Below are positions 1 to 6,989 of a stretch of 6,989 nucleotides of DNA, piece by piece. Both the position numbers and the translations under genes were made by a program. This DNA comes from Acidobacteriota bacterium (lineage in GTDB: Bacteria; Acidobacteriota; Terriglobia; Terriglobales; Acidobacteriaceae): the NCBI GenBank assembly GCA_021846065.1, contig JAJZCP010000079.1, positions 1-6,989 of the forward strand, in the 5' to 3' direction. The notes beneath the pieces are model-generated. The model did no database searches. It worked only from the letters and a program-made list of their open reading frames with translations, and was not told the origin of the DNA. Positions within the stretch are counted from its first letter, which is position 1. Each line of letters starts with the position of its first letter.

Positions 1-434
1 CAGTGACACTGGCCTCACTGGTGGAGCGAGAGACGCCGGACGCCGCGGATCGCCCGCTGGTCGCCAGCGTATTTGTTAATCGGCTGGCCAAAGGGATGCC
101 GCTCGAGACCGACCCCAGCGTCATCTATGCCGCGCTGCTGCAGAATCGTTACCGCGGCACCATTTATCAGTCCGACCTGAAGGCGGATTCTGCGTACAAC
201 ACCTACATGCATGCCGGCCTGCCGCCGGGGCCAATCTGCAATCCGGGAGCGCAGTCGCTGCTGGCGGCCATGCATCCAGCACAGAGCAGCTATCTCTACT
301 TTGTCAGTGATCCGCGGAACCCCGGTCACTCCCTGTTTGCTACTACTCTCGATGAGCACAGCCGGAATGTCGCGGCGTATCGACGCAGCGAGCGCGAGCG
401 GCGGAGTGCGGATGGGAAGCAGGCCGCCCGGTGA
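1..434 (+). CDS. mltG: Endolytic murein transglycosylase MltG, C-terminal part (5' end outside window)
   Basis: MltG (YceG-like family) is an inner-membrane-anchored lytic transglycosylase that cuts nascent glycan strands in the periplasm and so sets their length. About 143 residues are present; the first whole codon is at base 3, and the membrane anchor and N-terminal LysM-like region lie upstream of the window. Visible hallmarks are ASLVERET at the very start, whose first Glu (codon 24-26) matches the catalytic Glu of the family's VExET motif, then SVFVNRL, LETDPSVIYA, SAYNTYMHAGLPPGPI, NPG and YLYFVSD, all in family order. The GTG at base 3 is an internal Val, not a start. The C-terminus ends in a basic tail (RRSERERRSADGKQAAR). 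The stop overlaps the next gene's GTG start by 4 bp, which suggests translational coupling. Family assignment is very secure; the 5' part is unseen. Confidence 0.95.
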   Translation, partial: VTLASLVERETPDAADRPLVASVFVNRLAKGMPLETDPSVIYAALLQNRYRGTIYQSDLKADSAYNTYMHAGLPPGPICNPGAQSLLAAMHPAQSSYLYFVSDPRNPGHSLFATTLDEHSRNVAAYRRSERERRSADGKQAAR

Positions 435-1345
435 GCGCTCACAGACGGTCGCACCAGTCCTTCCGCAAGCGGATAGGGTCCATGCTGCTGGGCGCGTTTT
501 TCGCGCTGCCGATCACGGGATGTCTGAAGCACACCCGGCTGCTGGAGCGGCCGCAGCAGCCGCAGGTGGTGCTCAGCGCCAGTGGAGCGCAGCTCATTCA
601 GGGGCTGAATCAGCGCTACGATCAGATCCACTCGCTGAGCGCGACGGTGTTGATTCGCGCTTCAGTGGGCGGCGCCAGCAAGGGCAAGGTTACCGATTAC
701 ACCTCGCTGCGGGGCTACATCCTGCTGCGCCAGCCGGACATGCTGCGCGTGCTGGGAATGCTGCCGGTGGTGGAGACGCGGGCCTTCGACATGGCGAGCA
801 ACGGGTCCCGGTTCACGCTGCTGATTCCGCCGAAAAATGAGGCGATCACCGGAAAGGGCACGGTCACGAAACCCTCGCCCAATCCGCTGATGAACCTGCG
901 GCCCTCTGTCTTTTTTGACTCCATGCTGATCCGCAAGGTCGCGCCCGACGAGCTGATCTACGTAACGACAAACAATCGCGTAGAGCGCGACCCGCACACG
1001 CATCACCTGGTGGAGCTGCCCGATTATGACCTGGGGATTTTGCGGCGTCAGGGCGACAGCCAGGAGCTCATCCCAGTCCGCGTCGTTCACGTCAGCCGCA
1101 CAGATCTGCTCCCCTACCAGCTGGATGAGTATGACGGCAAAGGCAATCTGGTTACCAAGACCCTCTACAGCAGCTACCAGACATTTCAGGGCATTCCTTA
1201 TCCCACACGCATCATTATCGATCGCCCGGGCGACGGTTACCAGATTGCTCTGACGATTCAGAAGCTGACATTGAACCGGCCGCTCGCCAACGATCAGTTC
1301 CAGCTCAAGATTCCTGAAGGCACCAAAATCAAGCGACTGCCCTGA
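431..1345 (+). CDS. LolA/DUF4292-like outer-membrane-type lipoprotein
   Basis: Predicted lipoprotein of 304 residues starting at GTG 431. The n-region is basic (RRSHQSFRKR), a hydrophobic stretch follows at about residues 18-28 (MLLGAFFALPI), and the lipobox ITGC puts the lipidated Cys at position 31. No Asp follows the Cys (it is Leu), so by the E. coli +2 rule it would not be kept in the inner membrane. The body (about 45-300) is rich in beta-strand-like alternation, and the C-terminus (LTLNRPLANDQFQLKIPEGTKI) resembles the end of LolA-like/DUF4292 half-barrel proteins, which bind or move lipidated or hydrophobic cargo. That function is inferred from fold resemblance only. GGGAAG at 414-419 gives a Shine-Dalgarno 11 bases before the GTG; an ATG at residue 18 would leave too short an n-region. 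The GTGA overlap with mltG implies one transcript. No further gene follows on this strand before the convergent hydrolase. Confidence 0.82.
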   Translation: MSAHRRSHQSFRKRIGSMLLGAFFALPITGCLKHTRLLERPQQPQVVLSASGAQLIQGLNQRYDQIHSLSATVLIRASVGGASKGKVTDYTSLRGYILLRQPDMLRVLGMLPVVETRAFDMASNGSRFTLLIPPKNEAITGKGTVTKPSPNPLMNLRPSVFFDSMLIRKVAPDELIYVTTNNRVERDPHTHHLVELPDYDLGILRRQGDSQELIPVRVVHVSRTDLLPYQLDEYDGKGNLVTKTLYSSYQTFQGIPYPTRIIIDRPGDGYQIALTIQKLTLNRPLANDQFQLKIPEGTKIKRLP

Positions 1346-1349
1346 GCGC

Positions 1350-1359
1350 AGCCGCGGCT
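1350..1359. repeat. Perfect 10-bp palindrome AGCCGCGGCT at the convergent gene junction
   Basis: The 12-bp gap between the lipoprotein stop (1345) and the stop of the convergent hydrolase (1358) contains a perfect palindrome that runs into the hydrolase TAG codon. It could form a very short stem in either transcript, but there is no T-tract on either side, so it is not a convincing intrinsic terminator. It may be chance in GC-rich DNA. Confidence 0.3.
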
Positions 1360-2533
1360 AGGGAACCTTGGTCGCGACGGGCAGTGCCGCCGGCTTCGGT
1401 GCCGGATGCGTTTTTGCCCAGCTCGCGGTCTCTGCATCCAGCACATCCAGGATGTTGCCCTTCACCAATGTCAAGTCCAGCGCATGGAGCCCCCAGCGTT
1501 GCTGCCGGGCCGCATGATCCAGCATTTTGTTCGCGGTTTTGGCGTAAGGGCCTTTCAGCACGGTTACGCGAAACGCGTTGCGTCCGGAGAAGTTCCGGCA
1601 TTCGCCGGTCAAAACGCCCAGCACCTCCACCCAGGGTGTTTTGCCGTTTTGCTGGTCGCTCGGCCGATGGATGAACCACTTCAGCGCGCCGCTACCGCCT
1701 GCCGGCGCCGCCGGATTTTCGCAAGCACTGACCAGGCCATCCTTCCGCGCAGCGCCAAAGATCTGATCCGTAGCGGGCGCATCTGCCCTGTAAGAGCCCC
1801 AGACATACACGCAGCCGGTCTCCGCTGCAGAATCGCATGTTGGAATGTGCTTGAAGGTCCCGCCCACGCGCGCGCCGGGCGGAACGCCAAGCGACGGATC
1901 GCCGGCCAGAAATGCCGAAACCAGCAGGGCCTGCGCCGGCTTGCCGTCGACGGCCGCAGCCATCAGCTCCTGCAGCAGGATGGTTCCCTGACTGTGCCCG
2001 ATCAGGACGACGCCGCGGCCATGATTGTCGTGTTGCAGATAGAAGGCCCACGCCGCCAGCAGGTCACGCTCGGGCAGCTCCCAGGAGATTTGCCCATGAT
2101 TCGCCATCGTGCGGCGCAGCGCGGGCACTGTCACCTGGCGATAGAGGGGCGCATACACGCGGCAGCGAGTGGTCAACAGGCCTGCCTGCGCGTTGACCGT
2201 TTTCCTCACCTCGGGACTGGCCGTCATGCTGGCGTACTCCGTTTCCTGGAGTGAGACGGTGGGATACGCGTAAAAACAGTCGATGGGCGGATCGGCGGCC
2301 GGCTGAAAGCGCACAGTCTTCGAAGGGTGGCCGGGGAATACCACCTCGGCATCCAGATTGGCCGTGCAGGTGGTCTCCGCTCCTGGGCGGCAAACCCAGT
2401 TTGCCGGGTTCGCATAGTCCGGCGCCACATATCCGGTGGTCGGCCGGGAGGGTTTTGCCTGCCCGCGGGTTGCGAGTGCGCCAGCTAGAAATATTAGGAC
2501 GAGCAGCGGCAACGGGCGAAGAAGCGGCCTCAT
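1358..2533 (-). CDS. Secreted DUF3089 family alpha/beta-hydrolase-like protein
   Basis: The protein has 391 residues. An N-terminal signal peptide is evident: MRPLLR, then a hydrophobic core (PLPLLVLIFLAGALA), with probable cleavage at about residues 20-26. The DUF3089 signature follows in order: YANPANWVCRPGAE (40-53), IDCFYAYPTVS (84-94), CRVYAPLYRQVT (124-135), the nucleophile elbow GHSQG (179-183, Ser181) and the C-terminal LHALDLTLVKGNILDVL (349-365), whose His350 is a likely catalytic base. This fits a serine hydrolase of the alpha/beta fold; the substrate is unknown (ester or lipid hydrolysis is inference). Eight cysteines (48, 56, 86, 124, 233, 241, 271, 312) suggest disulfides in an oxidising compartment. 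The C-terminal tail is Ala/Pro-rich. The start is supported by GGAG five bases before the ATG. The gene lies 69 bp downstream of the antiporter on the same strand, so co-transcription is possible, though no functional link is obvious. Confidence 0.88.
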   Translation of the reverse strand: MRPLLRPLPLLVLIFLAGALATRGQAKPSRPTTGYVAPDYANPANWVCRPGAETTCTANLDAEVVFPGHPSKTVRFQPAADPPIDCFYAYPTVSLQETEYASMTASPEVRKTVNAQAGLLTTRCRVYAPLYRQVTVPALRRTMANHGQISWELPERDLLAAWAFYLQHDNHGRGVVLIGHSQGTILLQELMAAAVDGKPAQALLVSAFLAGDPSLGVPPGARVGGTFKHIPTCDSAAETGCVYVWGSYRADAPATDQIFGAARKDGLVSACENPAAPAGGSGALKWFIHRPSDQQNGKTPWVEVLGVLTGECRNFSGRNAFRVTVLKGPYAKTANKMLDHAARQQRWGLHALDLTLVKGNILDVLDAETASWAKTHPAPKPAALPVATKVP

Positions 2534-2602
2534 GAAAACTCCGGGGAGCAGATGGGATATGCAGCGCCCACCATCATAGTCTGCCGCCCAGCGGATTCGA
2601 AG
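2534..2602 (-). other. 69-bp same-strand spacer between antiporter and DUF3089 hydrolase
   Basis: I find no convincing terminator or promoter here on the minus strand. The only clear signal is the hydrolase ribosome binding site (CTCC on the plus strand at 2539-2542, read as GGAG). Lack of a terminator makes read-through from the antiporter plausible. Confidence 0.4.
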
Positions 2603-3880
2603 CTAGGGTTTGCTCCCCGCCGCGCTGAAATCCGGTTGGGATGCGGTCGGCCTGGCTCCGCTGTCTGGTCTGATTTTCAGCAGCCGTAGCGCCGGTGCTG
2701 TCATGGCGGTGGTGATCAGCGCGATGAGGACAAGGATGGTGAAGAGCTGGGAATTGATGGCCCCGGCCTGCAATGCCAGCGTGACCACCACCAAATCCAC
2801 CAGCCCGCGCGTATTCATCAAGAAGCCGACCAGCAGCGATTCCCGCTGCGGCAGCTTCGACAGCCGGGCTCCATAGTAGGCGCCGCCCACCTTGGTGACA
2901 ACCGCCACAACGAGCAGCAGCAGAAACCAGCCCAGCACGCCGCGGCCGCCCAGATCGCGGAACTCCGTGTGGATACCCGTGACGGCAAAGAAGACGGGCA
3001 GCAGCAGGACCGAGACCAGCGGGTGGATGGTGCGCTCCAGTTGCCGGTGCCAACTGTGCAGCCGCGGCATGCACATGCCGGCCAGAAATGCGCCAAACAA
3101 CGCATGCACGCCCAGCCGTTCCGTAACAAAGGCGCAGAACAGTACAAAGACGATGAAGACGGCCAGCAGGACCTGCGTCACGTTGGGAGCGCCGCGCCAG
3201 CGAACCAGTTTCCCGATCGCCGGGCGCACCAGGCCAAGCATGAGAGCGCCAAAGACCACCAGCAGCAGCATCTTGAACGCCAGCACCCGCGGGGAAGCGT
3301 GTGGCGCGGTCAGCATCAGCGCCACCGCCAGCAGCATCCAGCCCAGCACGTCGGCAATGGCCGCGGCCACCAGCACCAGCATGTTCAGCTTGGTGTCGCC
3401 GGTGGACTTGTCGCGCAGCATGCGCGCCAGCACGGGAAACGCCGTGGTGCACAGGCCTACGCCCACGAAGATCAAGAACGCGATGTAATTGTCCTGCGTG
3501 CCGTGGAAGCGCCGGTACATCAGCATTCCCAGACCGCAGCCCAGGACAAAGGGAAACACCATTGAGAGCAGACTGATGCGGAGCGCGGTCTGGCGCTGCT
3601 GCCACACTGCTTCAAAGTCCAGGTTCATGCCCTCCAGAAACAGGTACAGCACCATTCCCAGATCACTAATCAGAGTCAGGCTGTGGAGGGAATTGGGTGG
3701 AAAGAGCTGCGCGACCAGATGGGGTGCGGCGTAGCCAAAGATCGACCGGCCCAGAACAATGCCACCGACCATCTCGCCCACGACGCGGGGCTGCCCCAGC
3801 TTTTCAAGCAGAATGCCGCAAAGCCCCGTGACCAGGACAATGATGGCAATCTGCAGCAGGAACAGCGCCAGGGCGCTCAT
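2603..3880 (-). CDS. CPA2 family cation/proton antiporter (Na+/H+ or K+/H+ exchanger)
   Basis: Integral inner-membrane antiporter of 425 residues, with about 12-13 hydrophobic segments from residue 5 to 402 and a short hydrophilic tail lacking TrkA-N/RCK domains. Family signatures are: LGQPRVVGEMVGGIVLGRS (28-46), LFLEGMNLD (80-88), TTAFPVLARML (145-155), VHALFGAFLAGMCMP (258-272), LLLPVFFAVTGIHTE (292-306) and LMNTRGLVDLVV (354-365). It should exchange Na+ or K+ for protons in pH and ion homeostasis; the ion cannot be told from sequence. At the usual ion-binding pair in the discontinuous helix (DD, ND or QD in relatives) it reads Ala176-Asp177, keeping only the second acid; the Glu commonly seen after NTRGL is Asp362. 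The open frame extends to 4132, but that would run into hsp20 and lacks membrane-protein character. AGGGGGGAG nine bases before the ATG at 3880 fixes the start, giving the usual short family N-terminus. It diverges from hsp20. Confidence 0.9.
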   Translation of the reverse strand: MSALALFLLQIAIIVLVTGLCGILLEKLGQPRVVGEMVGGIVLGRSIFGYAAPHLVAQLFPPNSLHSLTLISDLGMVLYLFLEGMNLDFEAVWQQRQTALRISLLSMVFPFVLGCGLGMLMYRRFHGTQDNYIAFLIFVGVGLCTTAFPVLARMLRDKSTGDTKLNMLVLVAAAIADVLGWMLLAVALMLTAPHASPRVLAFKMLLLVVFGALMLGLVRPAIGKLVRWRGAPNVTQVLLAVFIVFVLFCAFVTERLGVHALFGAFLAGMCMPRLHSWHRQLERTIHPLVSVLLLPVFFAVTGIHTEFRDLGGRGVLGWFLLLLVVAVVTKVGGAYYGARLSKLPQRESLLVGFLMNTRGLVDLVVVTLALQAGAINSQLFTILVLIALITTAMTAPALRLLKIRPDSGARPTASQPDFSAAGSKP

Positions 3881-3889
3881 GGCCGAAAT

Positions 3890-3898
3890 CTCCCCCCT
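3890..3898 (-). promoter_or_regulatory. Ribosome binding site of the antiporter
   Basis: Read on the minus strand this is AGGGGGGAG, ending nine bases before the ATG at 3880. It decides the start in favour of 3880 over the much longer open frame that begins at 4132. Confidence 0.7.
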
Positions 3899-4022
3899 AA
3901 CAGAATGAAGCAATTTCCCAGGTCTGGCAGAGGAAGCGGGCAGAAATCTTGGGCGGAGAAGCGGAAATGGGCGATTCTTCGTAAATCTTATGCAACTACA
4001 CTCATATATTCTGCGTCTATTG

Positions 4023-4031
4023 TGGTATAGT
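4023..4031 (+). promoter_or_regulatory. Extended -10 promoter candidate for hsp20
   Basis: TGGTATAGT fits the extended -10 pattern TG-n-TATAAT with one mismatch in the hexamer. Extended -10 promoters can work with a weak -35, and indeed no good TTGACA-like hexamer lies 16-18 bp upstream. The start point would be near 4038, giving a leader of about 60 nucleotides that contains the paired CAGCGCTG octamers. A short palindrome, GTTG-gtt-CAAC (4030-4040), overlaps the expected start point. This is inferred from sequence alone. Confidence 0.45.
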
Positions 4032-4048
4032 TGGTTCAACGACATTCC

Positions 4049-4077
4049 CAGCGCTGTCCGATCCCCATCCAGCGCTG
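4049..4077 (+). promoter_or_regulatory. Paired CAGCGCTG octamers: operator pair or leader hairpin of hsp20
   Basis: CAGCGCTG occurs at 4049-4056 and again at 4070-4077. Each copy is its own reverse complement, and the copies are 21 bp apart start to start, about two helical turns. As DNA this could be two half-sites or sites for a repressor on one face of the helix. As RNA the two copies can pair in an 8-bp stem around a 13-nt loop, ending five nucleotides before the AAAGGAGA ribosome binding site. Either reading suits a heat-inducible gene; the sequence alone does not choose. Confidence 0.45.
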
Positions 4078-4082
4078 ACTGC

Positions 4083-4090
4083 AAAGGAGA
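4083..4090 (+). promoter_or_regulatory. Ribosome binding site of hsp20
   Basis: AAAGGAGA lies seven bases before ATG 4098, a near-ideal Shine-Dalgarno. It settles the start at 4098 over the in-frame ATG at 3990, which lies upstream of the putative promoter. Confidence 0.8.
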
Positions 4091-4097
4091 TACACCC

Positions 4098-4601
4098 ATG
4101 GCTATCACTCGCTGGAGCCCGTTCGAGGACATCTATACCCTGCAGAACCGGCTCAACTCTCTGGTTCAGGGGTTCGCCCGCAATGAAGATGAGACTCTGG
4201 CCACCAACGCCTTCGTCCCTCCCGTGGACATCTACGAGGACGCGAACCACATCGTGCTCAAAATGGAAGCTCCCGGCATGAAGCTGGAAAACTTCGACGT
4301 GCAGCTGGAAAACCAGATGCTGACGGTGAAGGGCGAGCGCCACTTTGAGAAGGAGACGAAGGAAGAGAACTATCACCGGGTCGAGCGGCGCTACGGCACG
4401 TTTGCCCGCGCGTTCACGCTGCCCAATACGATCGATCCGGAAGCCGTAAAGGCGAACTACACCGACGGCGTGCTGACGATCGAAATCGCCAAGAAGGCCG
4501 AAGCCAAGCCGAAACAGATCAAGGTTTCGGTAAACAGCGGCAAACCGGCCGAGGCCAGCCGCACCGTTGCGGGCGAAGTCAGCGCCAAACCGGCTGCCTG
4601 A
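4098..4601 (+). CDS. hsp20: Small heat-shock protein, Hsp20/alpha-crystallin family
   Basis: Cytoplasmic ATP-independent holdase of 167 residues that binds unfolding proteins and keeps them accessible to the ClpB/DnaK refolding machinery. The N-terminal arm (MAITRWSPFEDIYTLQNRLN) is typical. The alpha-crystallin domain spans about 40-132, opening with PPVDIYED (41-48), containing LKMEAPGMKLENFDV and LTVKGER, and closing with the hallmark ANYTDGVLTIEI (119-130, GVL at 124-126). After a Lys-rich linker comes the I-x-V anchor (IKV, 141-143), used in oligomer assembly, then an Ala/Lys-rich tail of about 24 residues. Length is normal for a bacterial class A-like member. The start at 4098 is set by the strong ribosome binding site. 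The gene is followed by an intrinsic terminator and then clpB, its functional partner. Regulation is likely at the upstream promoter and leader elements. Confidence 0.96.
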   Translation: MAITRWSPFEDIYTLQNRLNSLVQGFARNEDETLATNAFVPPVDIYEDANHIVLKMEAPGMKLENFDVQLENQMLTVKGERHFEKETKEENYHRVERRYGTFARAFTLPNTIDPEAVKANYTDGVLTIEIAKKAEAKPKQIKVSVNSGKPAEASRTVAGEVSAKPAA

Positions 4602-4646
4602 GGTGCAGGCCCGCTCGGCAGAGCACCAGAAGGCATTCGAGATTGC

Positions 4647-4688
4647 GGGCAGTGCCGGGCGCCCACGGGCGCAGGCGCTGCCCTTTTT
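4647..4688 (+). terminator. Strong rho-independent terminator after hsp20
   Basis: An outer stem GGGCAGTGCC (4647-4656) pairs with GGCGCTGCCC (4674-4683) with one G-U pair, enclosing an inner perfect stem GCGCCC/GGGCGC (4659-4664 with 4667-4672). Five Ts follow at once (4684-4688). It begins 45 bp after the hsp20 stop and 111 bp before the clpB start, so it should end or thin out hsp20 transcription ahead of clpB. Confidence 0.85.
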
Positions 4689-4757
4689 GCTGGGTCCACC
4701 CCCGGCCCTTACCCCACATCCAAAAGAGTAGTTTTATCGGCAAAGGAACAAACCACC
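4689..4757 (+). promoter_or_regulatory. clpB leader with ribosome binding site; promoter not resolved
   Basis: AAAGGAA (4742-4748) nine bases before ATG 4758 is a good Shine-Dalgarno. No convincing promoter hexamers are visible between the terminator and the gene: TTACCC (4709-4714) and TTTTAT (4732-4737) have a 17-bp spacer, but a start point near 4743-4744 would cut into the ribosome binding site. clpB may depend on read-through of the terminator or on a promoter type I cannot recognise. Confidence 0.5.

Positions 4758-6989
<2,232 letters not shown>

Larger units (their letters stand above)
3881..4097. promoter_or_regulatory. Divergent intergenic control region, antiporter (-) / hsp20 (+)
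   Basis: This 217-bp gap must carry promoters for both directions. Bases about 3978-4040 are clearly more AT-rich than the rest of the window. For the plus strand the best candidate is the extended -10 at 4023-4031. For the minus strand the best I can offer is TAAGAT (plus-strand ATCTTA, 3985-3990), with a poor -35, so the antiporter promoter is unresolved. I looked for CIRCE (TTAGCACTC/GAGTGCTAA), HAIR (CTTGAGT/ACTCAAG) and a sigma-32 pair (CTTGAAA/CCCCAT) and found none intact. Confidence 0.55.

Noticed and set aside
1406..2254. A 282-codon plus-strand frame
   Set aside because: It is antisense to the DUF3089 gene, has no recognisable domain and no good ribosome binding site.
2585..2602. 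TTCGAATC on the minus strand, resembling a tRNA T-loop
   Set aside because: The flanking five bases do not pair as a T-stem, and no anticodon arm or acceptor stem can be built around it.
2574..3605. A 343-codon minus-strand frame overlapping the antiporter
   Set aside because: It is an out-of-frame shadow with Ala/Gly/Arg-rich sequence and no domain; the antiporter frame has clear membrane segments and family motifs.
4062..4069. CCCCATCC as a sigma-32 -10 element for hsp20
   Set aside because: No CTTGAAA-like -35 lies 11-15 bp upstream, and it falls inside the loop between the two octamers.
3881..4132. N-terminal extension of the antiporter to 4132
   Set aside because: It would start inside hsp20, add 84 mostly polar residues not seen in the family, and ignore the AGGGGGGAG site before 3880.
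4709..4737. TTACCC and TTTTAT as a clpB promoter
   Set aside because: Both hexamers are poor, and the start point would fall at about 4743-4744, removing part of the ribosome binding site.

Overview
The window (about 60% G+C by eye, compact and fully coding) looks like the chromosome of a Gram-negative soil-type bacterium. The likeliest group is Acidobacteria, class Terriglobia. That placement is an inference from overall protein character (an MltG-type transglycosylase coupled to a LolA-like lipoprotein, a DUF3089 hydrolase, a ClpB-type disaggregase) and base composition; no marker here proves it. I see no mobile element, CRISPR array, rRNA or tRNA, and no stretch longer than 300 bases lacks a gene.

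Layout. Bases 1-434 (+) hold the C-terminal part of mltG, an endolytic murein transglycosylase. It overlaps by 4 bp (GTGA) a lipoprotein gene at 431-1345 (+) with a clear lipobox and a LolA/DUF4292-like body, so the two probably form an envelope operon. Two minus-strand genes converge on it: a secreted DUF3089 alpha/beta-hydrolase-like protein (1358-2533) and, 69 bp upstream of that on the same strand, a CPA2-type cation/proton antiporter (2603-3880). A 217-bp divergent intergenic region, the only AT-rich patch in the window, separates the antiporter from a heat-shock module on the plus strand: hsp20 (4098-4601), a strong intrinsic terminator (4647-4688), and clpB (4758 to beyond the window end, 744 codons present). 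ClpB is unbroken in its frame; a long minus-strand frame opposite it is a shadow.

How the parts work together. Small heat-shock proteins of the Hsp20 family hold aggregating proteins in a form that ClpB, with the DnaK system, can extract and refold, so hsp20-clpB is a functional pair. The most interesting features are regulatory. The hsp20 leader has an extended -10 promoter candidate (TG-n-TATAGT) and two copies of the self-complementary octamer CAGCGCTG, 21 bp apart, just upstream of the Shine-Dalgarno. These could be a paired operator or an RNA hairpin. hsp20 and clpB also start with nearly the same initiation region (GCAAAGGA, CCATGGCTATC, CGCTGG), and the terminator between them would set different levels of the two chaperones.

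No gene here looks like a wholly new system. The findings are mainly control elements, a non-standard Ala-Asp at the usual ion-binding pair of the antiporter, and a possible internal ClpB start.
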